57,057 nucleotides of DNA from Chloroflexota bacterium. Its GTDB lineage: Bacteria > Chloroflexota > Dehalococcoidia > Lucifugimonadales > Lucifugimonadaceae. Under the pieces are notes generated by a model. That model did no database searches. It saw only the letters and a list, made by a program, of their open reading frames with translations, and had not been told where the DNA came from. How positions within the stretch are numbered: the first letter of the stretch is position 1; every line of letters starts with the position of its first letter. Positions 34,750 to 43,455 of the stretch are shown here, piece after piece. The translations under genes and the position numbers were made by a program. The DNA is taken from positions 11,186 to 68,242 of the forward strand of contig PBKW01000004.1 in NCBI GenBank assembly GCA_002721615.1. Direction: 5' to 3'.

Positions 34750-35739
34750 ATGAGCACACCTAAAGAATTATTGTTATTAATGTTGAGAAGAATGTGGATT
34801 ATTAGACATTTTGAAAACACTGTTATGAAATGTCATGAATCAGGTGAAATTGTTGGGGCACTTCATTCTTATATTGGAGAAGAAGGTGTTGCAGTTGGGG
34901 CATGTGCAGCGCTAAGAGATTCTGATTATATTGCAGGAAATCACAGATCTCATGGACATCCTTTAGCAAAAGGAGGAAATGTAAATAAGGCCATGGCAGA
35001 AATTTTTGGGAAACAAGATGGATATTGCAAAGGAAAGGGAGGCTCAATGCATCTGGCAGATTTTTCTATTGGAATATTAGGAGAATCTGGAATAGTTGCT
35101 TCTTCTGTTCCTATAACAGTTGGAGCAGCTCTGGCTGCAAATATTCAAGGTAAAGATTTTGTTTCTTTAGTTTTTTTTGGAGACGGGGCGTCTAATCAAG
35201 GAGCATGTCATGAAGCAATGAATTTAGCAGCCTTATGGAAGCTTCCGGTTATATTTGTTTGTGAAAATAATCAATATGCTGTAACCACTTCTTACAAAGA
35301 TAGTGTTTCAGTAGAAAACATTTCTGATAGAGCCTCAGCATATAATATGCCTGGACTTACTGTAGACGGACAAGATGTTATAGCAATGTATGAAGCAACA
35401 AATGAAGCTGTAATTAGAGCAAGAAATGGAGAAGGGCCTACTTTAATTGAAGGTTTAACCTATAGATACTCTGATCATTCTCTTGGGCTTGCAGCTGTTA
35501 GAAGAGTTGAGTATAGAACTGACGAAGATATAAAAAAATGGAGAGAAAGAGATCCCATAATTCTTCTAACCAAAACTTTAATTTCTCAGAATATTGCTAC
35601 AAAAAAAGAATGTGATGAGATTGAAAAAGAAGAAGAAAAAAATATTGAAACAGCTTTAGACTTTGCAAGAAAAAGCCCTTATCCGAAACCAGAGGAACTT
35701 TATGAAGATATGTGGTCTACACCAATCCCTCTACCTTAA
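34750..35739 (+). CDS. pyruvate/acetoin dehydrogenase E1 component, alpha subunit
   Basis: Thiamine-pyrophosphate enzyme subunit. The TPP motif runs from GDGASNQG (about 142-149) to CENNQYAVTT (about 174-183), with GNHRSHGHPLAKGG (60-73) and CKGKGGSMHLADF (95-107) active-site blocks. The latter recall AcoA of acetoin cleavage systems as well as PDH E1 alpha; an AcoX-like gene downstream tilts toward the Aco type, but the substrate stays open. Length 329. A Shine-Dalgarno AGAGGT precedes ATG 34750. First gene of a six-gene run with gaps of 21, 21, 26, -4 and 8 bases. Confidence 0.87.
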   Translation: MSTPKELLLLMLRRMWIIRHFENTVMKCHESGEIVGALHSYIGEEGVAVGACAALRDSDYIAGNHRSHGHPLAKGGNVNKAMAEIFGKQDGYCKGKGGSMHLADFSIGILGESGIVASSVPITVGAALAANIQGKDFVSLVFFGDGASNQGACHEAMNLAALWKLPVIFVCENNQYAVTTSYKDSVSVENISDRASAYNMPGLTVDGQDVIAMYEATNEAVIRARNGEGPTLIEGLTYRYSDHSLGLAAVRRVEYRTDEDIKKWRERDPIILLTKTLISQNIATKKECDEIEKEEEKNIETALDFARKSPYPKPEELYEDMWSTPIPLP

Positions 35740-35760
35740 TTAACAGATATCAGGAGAAAT

Positions 35761-36747
35761 ATGAGAAACATAATGTATGCCGAAGCATTAAATGAGGCCA
35801 TAAAAGAAGAAATGACAAGAGATGATTCTGTATATTACATGGGAGAAGATGTAAGAGCTTCTATTTATGGGGCCTCAAAAGATCTTTTTGATATGTATGG
35901 AGAAAAAAGAGTATGGGATACTCCTTTGTCTGAAAATGGGTTTTTTGGTGCTGCCATAGGTTCTAGTTTAGTAGGAATGAGGCCAATTGTAGAAACTTTA
36001 ACAAGTTTTATGTGGGTGGCTATGGATCAATTGGTTAGTCAAGCAGCTAAAATGAAATATATGTTTGGTGGACAAGCAACTTTGCCTGTAACCTTCAGGG
36101 CCGTAATGTATTATGGGGGAAATTCTGCTGCTCATCATTCAGATAGAAGTTATCCAATGTTTATGAACATGCCAGGATTTAAAGTAATTATTCCATCAAC
36201 ACCAGAAGATGCTAAAGGGTTACTTAAAACATCTGTTAGAGATGATGACCCATGTATTATTTTTGAAGATGGAAACTTAGGGGGGTTAAGAGGAAATGTT
36301 CCTGATAATGATGAAATAGATGGAGGAGAGCTTATTATTCCTTTTGGAAAAGCAAAAATTATGAAAGAAGGCTCAGACTGTACAGTTATTGCTGTTGCAG
36401 CATCTACTGTGGAAGCAATGAAGGCAGCACAGGAAATGGAAAAAGAAGGAGTGTCAGTGGAAGTTATTGATCCTAGAACATTAGTTCCTTTAGATAAAGA
36501 AGCTATTCTTAAGTCAGTTTCAAAAACTGGTAGAGTAGTTTTAGCTGACCCTGCCCATAAAGTTTGTAGTGCGGCAAGTGAGATAGCTTCAATTATAGCC
36601 GAGGAAGCATTTTGGGATTTACAAGCACCCATTATTAAAGTAGCTTCTGAACAAGTTCATATTCCTTTTAGCCCTGCATTAGAACCTTTGGTGTATCCAA
36701 ATTCAGAAAAAATTGTGAATGCGATTAAGAAAACTATTGAATCTTAA
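35761..36747 (+). CDS. pyruvate/acetoin dehydrogenase E1 component, beta subunit
   Basis: Forms the E1 heterotetramer with the preceding gene product. YAEALNEAIKEEM (6-18), the GEDVRASIYGASKDL region (28-42), RPIVETLTSFMW (74-85) and EVIDPRTLVPLDKE near 235-248 are hallmarks. The active-site histidine lies in AAHHSDRSYPM (about 123-133). Length 328 is normal. The Shine-Dalgarno CAGGAG is upstream of ATG 35761. Its binding to E2 is inferred from the operon order E1 alpha-E1 beta-E2. Confidence 0.88.
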   Translation: MRNIMYAEALNEAIKEEMTRDDSVYYMGEDVRASIYGASKDLFDMYGEKRVWDTPLSENGFFGAAIGSSLVGMRPIVETLTSFMWVAMDQLVSQAAKMKYMFGGQATLPVTFRAVMYYGGNSAAHHSDRSYPMFMNMPGFKVIIPSTPEDAKGLLKTSVRDDDPCIIFEDGNLGGLRGNVPDNDEIDGGELIIPFGKAKIMKEGSDCTVIAVAASTVEAMKAAQEMEKEGVSVEVIDPRTLVPLDKEAILKSVSKTGRVVLADPAHKVCSAASEIASIIAEEAFWDLQAPIIKVASEQVHIPFSPALEPLVYPNSEKIVNAIKKTIES

Positions 36748-36768
36748 ATTATAGTAAGAGTAGGAATA

Positions 36769-37920
36769 ATGTCTTTGGAAGTAAAATTACCTCAATGGGG
36801 AATGGGAATGAATGATGCGATGATAGTCAAATGGCTTGTTAAAGAAGGAGATGAAGTAAAGAAAGGAGACCCTCTTGTAGAAGTTGAATCAGCAAAAGTG
36901 AATGCTGAAGTTGAAAGCCCCGGTGATGGGAGAATAGGAAAAGTTTTTTCAAAAGAGCAAGAAGTTGTTCCGGTTGGAGAAGTATTAGCAATAGTTCTTG
37001 AAGAAGGAGAAACTTTAGATGATATTAAAACTACAAAAGAAGAAGAAAATTTCTCTGAGGCAAAGAAAACAAGTATGGGCACCAGACTAAATGCTTCTCC
37101 TTCTATAAAAAAGCAAGTAACACCAAGAGCTAGACAATTAGCTAAAAAATTAAATGTTGATTTAAATATGGTTGAAGGAACAGGGCCATCGGGTAGAATT
37201 GTAGAGGGAGATGTGGAAAAAGCCTCTAAAAAAGAAGCTTCGTCATCTGAAGGAGAACCTCTAACGGGACTTAGGGCAACTATTTCCAGAAGGATGTCAG
37301 AAAGTAATTTAATTCCTTCAGTTACGTTGGTTTCAAAAGTTGATGTTACAGATTTGGTAAATTTTCAGAAAAAACTTTTATCTGAATGGAGAAAGAATAG
37401 AATAAGGCCAAACATTCAAGATTTTGTTGTTTTTTCACTATCTAGAGCACTAGAAAAACACCCTCAAGTGAATGCAAATTTTTCTGAAAATAGAATTAAT
37501 TTATTAGAAAAGATAAATATTGGTATCGCATTCTCTGTTCCAGACGGGTTAATTGTTCCAGTAATTAAAGAAGCAAACAAAAAACAATTATTAGAGATTG
37601 CTCAAGAAATTCGAGAAATTAGTAAAAGGCAAAAAGAAGGAAAATTAACAGTGGAAGATATGGCAACAGAAGGGTCTTTTTCTTTAACTAGCCTTAATTC
37701 TTCTGATGTGGATTTTTTTAACCCAATGATTAATCCTCCTCAAATAGGAATTTTGGGGATAGGTAGAGTTTTAGACGAACCAGGTGTTTATAAAGAAAAC
37801 ATTGAGATAAGAAAATATTTACATCTCAATTTAACTTTTGATCATAGGGCTTGGGATGGTGCCCCAGCATCAGCATTTTTGGGCACAGTTATAAAAAATC
37901 TTCAAGAATTGGGCGAATAA
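36769..37920 (+). CDS. dihydrolipoamide acyltransferase (E2)
   Basis: Core of the dehydrogenase complex. Lipoyl domain 1-80 with lipoylated Lys43 (VEVESAKVNAEV), a peripheral-subunit-binding domain (about 116-152: TPRARQLAKKLNVDL, GTGPSGRIVEGDV), then the catalytic domain ending FDHRAWDGAPASAF with His360 and Asp364. Only one lipoyl domain; length 383 is short for PDH E2 and typical of AcoC-like or Gram-positive types. No E3 gene follows; the lpdA at 15853 may supply it. A weak Shine-Dalgarno GTAGGA precedes the ATG. Confidence 0.88.
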   Translation: MSLEVKLPQWGMGMNDAMIVKWLVKEGDEVKKGDPLVEVESAKVNAEVESPGDGRIGKVFSKEQEVVPVGEVLAIVLEEGETLDDIKTTKEEENFSEAKKTSMGTRLNASPSIKKQVTPRARQLAKKLNVDLNMVEGTGPSGRIVEGDVEKASKKEASSSEGEPLTGLRATISRRMSESNLIPSVTLVSKVDVTDLVNFQKKLLSEWRKNRIRPNIQDFVVFSLSRALEKHPQVNANFSENRINLLEKINIGIAFSVPDGLIVPVIKEANKKQLLEIAQEIREISKRQKEGKLTVEDMATEGSFSLTSLNSSDVDFFNPMINPPQIGILGIGRVLDEPGVYKENIEIRKYLHLNLTFDHRAWDGAPASAFLGTVIKNLQELGE

Positions 37921-37946
37921 AATGATAATCAGATTCCTTTTATGAA

Positions 37947-38954
37947 ATGAGTTCTGTAGGAATTATTGCAAACTCTTTAGCAGGAAAAGATATTAGAAGG
38001 CTTGTTTCTCAAGCGAATGTTGTCTCTAATCAAGATAAATCAAATACTTTAAGGAGAGTCTTTTCAGGATTATTAACAATGGGTGTTAAGAAAATATTTG
38101 TTATGCCTGATATCACAGATTTAACTAGAGCAGCAAGAGAAGACGTTCAAGATAAAATGGATATAGAAATTCTTGAAATTGGAAGAATTGATCAAGCAGG
38201 AACATCTACTATTGCAGCAGAACTTATGGAACAAAATAATGTTGATTGTATTATTACATTAGGAGGAGATGGAACAAATAGAGCAGTGGCTAAAGGAATA
38301 AAAAATATTCCATTGCTTCCAATTTCAACAGGAACTAATAATGTTTTCCCTTTTTTTATTGAAGGAACAATTGCTGGAATTGCTGCTGGCTCATACGCAG
38401 TAAGTAAAATAGAAAAGACAGAATTACTTTTAAAATCCAAAAAATTTGAAGTTTTAATTAATAATAAGATAGAAGACTTAGCTTTAATTGATATAGCTAT
38501 TGTAAATATTCCTTTTTTAGGATCAGGAGCAGTATGGGATACAAATAACATAGAAGAATTATTTTTAACTAGATCTGAAGGAATGAATATTGGCTTGTCT
38601 TCAATAGGAGCTCAAATAAAACAGTTAGGTGCTTTAGATGAAAATGGATTACACTTGATTTTTGATAATAAAAATTCAGAAAATAGTCATATTTTAGTAA
38701 ATTCTCCCATTGCACCAGGAAAAATTATTCAATCTAAAATTAACGAATGGAAAGAGTTGGTGCCTGGTGAAATGGTTAAAATTAGAAAAGAGTTTAGAAC
38801 GATAGCTTTAGATGGAGAAAGAACAATTGAAATAGGATCAAATGATAAAATAGAAATTAGCTTGAGTTTAGATGGCCCATTAGTTTTAGATGTAAAAAAA
38901 ATCTTATCGAAAACAAATATTTTTAACATACAGGAAAATAATAAATATCTATGA
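37947..38954 (+). CDS. AcoX-like ATP-NAD kinase-family protein
   Basis: NAD-kinase/diacylglycerol-kinase fold. The signature TLGGDGTNRAVAKG lies near residues 103-116, followed by LLPISTGTNNVFP near 122-134. Proteins of this kind (AcoX) are encoded in acetoin dehydrogenase operons; their exact reaction is unsettled. Length 335. It follows E2 by 26 bases and overlaps the next gene by 4 (ATGA). The N-terminal IIANSLAGKDIRRLVSQA is characteristic of the subgroup that also includes archaeal NAD-kinase-like proteins. No clear Shine-Dalgarno is seen. Confidence 0.75.
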   Translation: MSSVGIIANSLAGKDIRRLVSQANVVSNQDKSNTLRRVFSGLLTMGVKKIFVMPDITDLTRAAREDVQDKMDIEILEIGRIDQAGTSTIAAELMEQNNVDCIITLGGDGTNRAVAKGIKNIPLLPISTGTNNVFPFFIEGTIAGIAAGSYAVSKIEKTELLLKSKKFEVLINNKIEDLALIDIAIVNIPFLGSGAVWDTNNIEELFLTRSEGMNIGLSSIGAQIKQLGALDENGLHLIFDNKNSENSHILVNSPIAPGKIIQSKINEWKELVPGEMVKIRKEFRTIALDGERTIEIGSNDKIEISLSLDGPLVLDVKKILSKTNIFNIQENNKYL

Positions 38955-39736
38955 TTTTAAAAAATTTAGATTACGCAAAAGAAGCTTGTGTTAGTGCTTC
39001 TAAAATTCTTCTTAATGATTTTGAAGATAAAAATAACTTAAAAACTTGGTTTAAAGAAAAAGGAGCTTTAGTTACTGAAGCAGATATTAAATCAGATAAT
39101 AAAATAAGAGAAATTTTATTAAAAAGTCAGTTAGGAGCAGAAATTTTATCTGAAGAAAGTATATTTAACGCTACAAAATCGAACAAGTATAAATGGTTAG
39201 TAGACCCTTTGTGTGGAACTGTTCCTTATAGTATAGGTTTACCTCATTGGGGAATTAGCATTTCATTGATAAAAGATTATAAACCTTATCTTGGAGTTTT
39301 ATCTTTGCCTACATTGAAGGAAATGATTTGGAACGATGAAAACGGAAACGTATATAATAATGGAGAAAAATTTCAAGTAAACCCTACATTTTCAAATCTT
39401 AAAGATTTAACTATTGGATTAGAAATTGATGGAGGTGAAAACTGGTCAACTTTAGGAAATTTTCTTTTTGAAAAATTAAACAAAATTGGTCAAATAAATT
39501 CTTTTTCGTCTGCTGTTTATCCTGCATTCCATGTATTGACTGGAAAAATGCCAGCAGTTATATTTTTTGATATAGCTCCTGTTCATATATCTGGGTTTTT
39601 GTCGATTTCACAAAATCTTGGGCTGAAGTGTACAAACTTTTCAGGAGAAGATACGAATCTTAAAAATGAAAATATTAATCAAGTAGTTTTAGCATGGCCT
39701 TCTGTTCATGAAAAACTTTTAAAAATATTAAATTAG
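38951..39736 (+). CDS. inositol-monophosphatase-family protein with altered metal site
   Basis: Li+-sensitive phosphatase fold: KGALVTEADIKSD (37-49), ILSEES (65-70) and WLVDPLCGTVPYSIG (82-96). The canonical motif is D-P-L-D-G-T; the second Asp is Cys88 here, removing one metal ligand, while Asp85 is kept. The late W-D-x-A-A motif is replaced by FFDIAPVH. Activity may be changed or lost, or the ligand replaced. Length 261 is normal. It overlaps the AcoX-like gene and precedes the VOC gene by 8 bases. The substrate is unknown. Confidence 0.72.
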   Translation: MILKNLDYAKEACVSASKILLNDFEDKNNLKTWFKEKGALVTEADIKSDNKIREILLKSQLGAEILSEESIFNATKSNKYKWLVDPLCGTVPYSIGLPHWGISISLIKDYKPYLGVLSLPTLKEMIWNDENGNVYNNGEKFQVNPTFSNLKDLTIGLEIDGGENWSTLGNFLFEKLNKIGQINSFSSAVYPAFHVLTGKMPAVIFFDIAPVHISGFLSISQNLGLKCTNFSGEDTNLKNENINQVVLAWPSVHEKLLKILN

Positions 39737-39744
39737 GAGGAAAA

Positions 39745-40131
39745 ATGTATAAAATTAATCATATTCATCTAAAATCATCTGATCCAGAATCTACAGCAGA
39801 TTGGTGGGTTAAGGCTTTTAATTTTAAAATTAAAAGTGATACTACTCGTTCTTTTGGAGATAGATTTATAATGTGTGAAAGTGAAGGTGGGCTTGCTGTG
39901 AATATTTCTAATGAAAGAACTGGCGAAACTTTAAGTCAAGGTGATTCCAACCCACATTTTGGTTTGGAGCATTTTGGACTTGACTCTGATGATATAGATT
40001 CTGATATTGGAAAACTTGTCAGCATGGGAGCTATATTAGCAGAGGGACCTTTCAGTTTAGATGATGGTAGAAAAATTGCATTTCTTAAAGTTCCTGGAGA
40101 TGTTCGAGTTGAACTTATTCAAGGAATTTAA
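39745..40131 (+). CDS. VOC (glyoxalase/bleomycin-resistance) family protein
   Basis: Single vicinal-oxygen-chelate domain of 128 residues. It opens INHIHLKSSDPESTADWWVKAF, typical of glyoxalase I-like proteins, with a metal-ligand His near position 7. LEHFGLDSDDID near 71-82 and a final VPGDVRVELIQ give the second half. A strong AGGAGG precedes the ATG. Enzymes of this fold isomerise or cleave lactoyl-, epoxide- or catechol-type compounds; no substrate can be chosen. It is the last gene of the 34750-40131 run and overlaps the convergent mannonate dehydratase stop by 4 bases. Confidence 0.75.
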   Translation: MYKINHIHLKSSDPESTADWWVKAFNFKIKSDTTRSFGDRFIMCESEGGLAVNISNERTGETLSQGDSNPHFGLEHFGLDSDDIDSDIGKLVSMGAILAEGPFSLDDGRKIAFLKVPGDVRVELIQGI

Positions 40132-41111
40132 TTAACAGCCTGCATTAACGCATTGATATATCCATAAGTATAAGCAAATGCAGTCATTTTTGGATCATTC
40201 CCGCTTATTTGAGGGACATGATCTGGCATTATCATATATTTATAATTTACCTCTTTGTATACTTTAAGAGCTTTTAACATATCTACAGAACCTTCATCAG
40301 GAAATACTTCTGTAAAGTTGAGTTTTCCTCCTTTTATGTTTCTAAAATGAACATTAAAAATTTTGTTCTTGTTTCCAAAATATCTGATAATATCAAAAAT
40401 TTCTTCTCCAGGATCATCTAACATCTCGCATACGGTTCCTTGGCAGAAATTTAAGCCGTGAAATTTATTTTCATGCATTGAGATAAATTTTTTTAGGCCA
40501 TCTACAGTTCCAAGAACTCTTTCAACTCCCATATATCCAGGCGGAGTATAAGGATCATGAGGGTGGCAAGCTAATCTAACTTTTGATTCTTCTGCAACAG
40601 GAACAATTTTTTCTAAAAAATAATCAATTCTCTCCCAGAATTCATTTTTACTTACTTGTCCTGCTAAAGTTAACTTTTGTGGAGTTTTTTTTGCTTTCTC
40701 CCATCTGAAAGTTGATAATTTTGCTCCCCCTCTTCCATATTCACTTTCTGTTCTAGGAATTCCTATTATATTTAAATTATATTTAACTGCCGGAATTCCA
40801 GATTCAGAAACAGCTTTAATTATTTCACATATTCTGTCTATCTCTTTATCTCTTTCTGAGCTACCAGTTAGAATATTTACAAATTCTCCCTTTTTAGCTC
40901 TTTCATCAATTATTCGTGAGCTTAATGGTAATTCAATCATATCTAAAGTTAAGCCGAATGATTCAACTTTTTCTCTGTATAAAGATAAATTTTTAGCAGT
41001 CCATTGTTGATGAGGAACTTCTGGGTGGCCAGATATATGATTAACTCCTAATTGTTTAAAAGTTTCATAATCACTATCTTTTGTAATCCCTTGTTGTGTA
41101 CCTGTATACAT
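40128..41111 (-). CDS. uxuA: mannonate dehydratase (UxuA family)
   Basis: Xylose-isomerase-like TIM barrel that dehydrates D-mannonate to 2-keto-3-deoxygluconate. Characteristic blocks: LACHPHDPY, GLNFCQGTVCEML, FNVHFRNIKGG, FPDEGSVDML and MPDHVPQISG, which carry the His/Cys/His/Asp metal site. I choose ATG 41111, preceded by AGGTGG, because the family N-terminus (MYTGTQQG) begins there; an in-frame ATG at 41177 adds 22 unrelated residues and would overlap the divergent gene. 327 residues. KDG kinase and KDPG aldolase at 2885-4615 complete the pathway to pyruvate. Confidence 0.85.
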   Translation of the reverse strand: MYTGTQQGITKDSDYETFKQLGVNHISGHPEVPHQQWTAKNLSLYREKVESFGLTLDMIELPLSSRIIDERAKKGEFVNILTGSSERDKEIDRICEIIKAVSESGIPAVKYNLNIIGIPRTESEYGRGGAKLSTFRWEKAKKTPQKLTLAGQVSKNEFWERIDYFLEKIVPVAEESKVRLACHPHDPYTPPGYMGVERVLGTVDGLKKFISMHENKFHGLNFCQGTVCEMLDDPGEEIFDIIRYFGNKNKIFNVHFRNIKGGKLNFTEVFPDEGSVDMLKALKVYKEVNYKYMIMPDHVPQISGNDPKMTAFAYTYGYINALMQAVN

Positions 41112-41171
41112 ATTCCACCTACTGTTTAGCTTATTGTTGACCTTATTAATATATACTGAAATCATAAAAAC

Positions 41172-42848
41172 ATGCATTTTTTACCTCATGGAAAACATAA
41201 ATTAGCAATTGCTCCAGAAATAATGGGCACTCAAGGTGCTGTTGTTACAAATCATTGGGCAGCATCCTCTGTAGGGAGAGATATTTTAAAATCTGGAGGA
41301 AATGCAGTTGATGCATCTGTAGCAATTAGTTTTGCTTTAGGTGTTGTAGAGCCACAATCTTCTGGATTAGGTGGTGATGGGTTTATGATGATTTATGATC
41401 ATGAAAAAAAGAGAGTTAAAGTTGCAAATGGAACAGGTGCTGCACCATCACTTGCTACCATTGATTTTTATAAAAATGGAATTCCCCTTAAAGGCATATT
41501 GTCTGCTTCAATTCCTGGTTTGGTTGACGCTGTACTTTCTGCTCATGAAAAATATGGAAGTTTAAGTTTGGAAAAATGTTTAGAGCCTGCTATTTCTTTT
41601 TGTAAAGAAGGGTTTCCAATAAGCGCAGTTCAATCAGAAGCATTAAAATTAGAAAAAGAGATGCTTTCATTTGAAACATCTAGAAAAATTTGGGCTTCAA
41701 AAGGAACTCCTGCAGATTTTGGAGAAATAATTTATAACCCAGATTTAGCTGAAACAATTAAAGGGATAATTAAATATGGGAGAGATTATTTTTATGAAGG
41801 AAAAATAGCTAGAGAAATATGTGATTTTTCAAAAAAACAAGGTGGAATTTTTGAAATAAATGATTTCAAAGATCATAAAATGCTTTGGCAAGATCCTATT
41901 TTTACAAATTATAGAGATCATTGGGTTTATGAAGCCCCTCCAAATTCAACTGGTATAACTTTGTTACAACAATTGAATATTCTGGAAAACTTCAATCAAG
42001 AAAATTTTGATCCTGTTTCTTTAAATGCAATTCATTTGATGGTAGAAGCAAAAAAATTATGTTTTGCTGATAGAGAAAATTATGTGGCTGATCCTGATTT
42101 TTTTGATGTTCCAGTTTCTGAATTATTATCTAAAAATTATGCTAGAGAAAGAGCGAGTTTAATTAATTTAACTAAAGTTATTCCTGAAGAAAAAATTTCT
42201 CCTGGAAATGTTTTATATAAAAGTTCTTCACAAAAAATTTCAGAAACAACATATTTTGCAGTAATTGATAAGTCTGGTAATGCAGTTAGTGCGCTACAAA
42301 GTATTCAAACTAACTGGGGATCAGGTCTTGTAGCTGGAGATACGGGCATATTGTTGAATAATAGAATGACTTATTGGCATTTACAGCCTAATCATCCCGA
42401 TTTGCTTACTCCAAAAAAAAGAGTAAGGCATACTATGAATCCGGTAATGATTTTTTCAGAGAAAAATAAATCTAATCATCCAGAAAACCTGAAACTAATT
42501 TGTGGAACTCCAGGGGCAGACACTCAAGTTCAAACAAATATGCAGGTTATTTCAGCATTTTTGGATTCAAATTATCAAATTTCTGAAGCTGTTTGTCTTC
42601 CAAGATGGACACATCTTCAAAATTTTACTTTATCAACAATTCCACATACTACTCACAATGCTCTTCAAATTGAAAAAAGGGTAGACACTGATGTATTAGA
42701 GAAATTAAGTAAATTGGGGCATAACGTAGATTTGCTAGAACCATGGGGTGCTAGTGGAAGCGAAGGAATGATATCCATTAATCAGAAAACGGGTGTTTAT
42801 TCAGCTGCTGTAGATCCTAGAAGAGATGGCCAAGCTATTGCATGGTAA
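41172..42848 (+). CDS. ggt: gamma-glutamyltransferase (Ntn hydrolase)
   Basis: Cleaves the gamma-glutamyl bond of glutathione-like or gamma-glutamyl compounds. N-terminal AVVTNHWAASSVGRDIL and GGNAVDASVA (57-66) and SSGLGGDGFMM (78-88) are typical. The autoprocessing Thr is Thr359 in SETTYFAVID, splitting the precursor into subunits. Length 558 is standard. No signal peptide is seen (N-terminus MHFLPHGKHKL), so it may act in the cytoplasm. It diverges from uxuA across 60 bases. Its 3' end is 1 base from the convergent deaminase gene. Confidence 0.9.
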   Translation: MHFLPHGKHKLAIAPEIMGTQGAVVTNHWAASSVGRDILKSGGNAVDASVAISFALGVVEPQSSGLGGDGFMMIYDHEKKRVKVANGTGAAPSLATIDFYKNGIPLKGILSASIPGLVDAVLSAHEKYGSLSLEKCLEPAISFCKEGFPISAVQSEALKLEKEMLSFETSRKIWASKGTPADFGEIIYNPDLAETIKGIIKYGRDYFYEGKIAREICDFSKKQGGIFEINDFKDHKMLWQDPIFTNYRDHWVYEAPPNSTGITLLQQLNILENFNQENFDPVSLNAIHLMVEAKKLCFADRENYVADPDFFDVPVSELLSKNYARERASLINLTKVIPEEKISPGNVLYKSSSQKISETTYFAVIDKSGNAVSALQSIQTNWGSGLVAGDTGILLNNRMTYWHLQPNHPDLLTPKKRVRHTMNPVMIFSEKNKSNHPENLKLICGTPGADTQVQTNMQVISAFLDSNYQISEAVCLPRWTHLQNFTLSTIPHTTHNALQIEKRVDTDVLEKLSKLGHNVDLLEPWGASGSEGMISINQKTGVYSAAVDPRRDGQAIAW

Positions 42849-42849
42849 A

Positions 42850-43362
42850 TCAAAAATTTTCTAATCTTTTGATTTCATTTTCATTAATCTCAATTTTTAA
42901 TACTCCTCCTGAAAAATATTTTTGTAAAGACTCGTAAGTTCTTTTTAAACGACGATCAGGATGATCCCAAGAATTCAAATACTTTATTGTTGAAATGCCA
43001 GCTTGTAAAGATTCTTTAAGGCAACCAAAACAAGGTTGCATTGTTGTAAAAATTGTTGCTCCATTTATAGAAATCCCAAATTTTGCTGCTGCTAAAATAG
43101 CATTTTGTTCAGCATGAACACAAATGCATACGTCATATCCTTTCCCTTTACCATATAAATCTCTTTCATTACAACGATCACATCCTCCTTGATCACAATT
43201 TGTGGTTCCAGTTGGGGTTCCATTATAGCCAGTTGAAATAATTCTTTCTTCTATAGCAATTATGCATCCTACTTTTGATCCCACACAATTAGCCCTGTTT
43301 CTTACAGCTAATGAAATGTTCATTAAATAATTGTCCCAATCAGGTCTAGATATACTTTTCAT
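42850..43362 (-). CDS. deoxycytidylate deaminase (dCMP deaminase, ComEB-like)
   Basis: Zinc hydrolase making dUMP for dTMP synthesis. Zinc ligands His83 (VHAEQNAIL), Cys111 and Cys114 (TMQPCFGC), with the proton shuttle Glu85. The N-terminal RPDWDNYLMNISLAVRNRA and a Cys-rich second zinc region (CDQGGCDRC, 56-64) fit dCMP deaminases of the ComEB group. Length 170 is normal. The start precedes trpB by 93 bases and no Shine-Dalgarno is obvious. Confidence 0.88.
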   Translation of the reverse strand: MKSISRPDWDNYLMNISLAVRNRANCVGSKVGCIIAIEERIISTGYNGTPTGTTNCDQGGCDRCNERDLYGKGKGYDVCICVHAEQNAILAAAKFGISINGATIFTTMQPCFGCLKESLQAGISTIKYLNSWDHPDRRLKRTYESLQKYFSGGVLKIEINENEIKRLENF

Positions 43363-43371
43363 TTAAAGTTT

Positions 43372-43377
43372 TATAAT
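43372..43377 (+). promoter_or_regulatory. candidate -10 box of trpB and the following long run
   Basis: TATAAT, 79 bases before the trpB start and 10 bases from the divergent deaminase start. -35 is poor. It is the only good candidate in front of a plus-strand run with no gap larger than 24 bases. Confidence 0.3.
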
Positions 43378-43455
43378 TAATTTTAGAAAAAATTAGACTC
43401 AAGCGTGTTAGAGTGAGTAAAATTTGTAGGATATCAATATTTCAAGGATACATTT

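Noticed and set aside
36150-36632. Minus-strand open frame of 160 codons opposite E1 beta
   Set aside because: It is antisense to a conserved gene and has Ser/Ala-rich composition with no recognisable motif.
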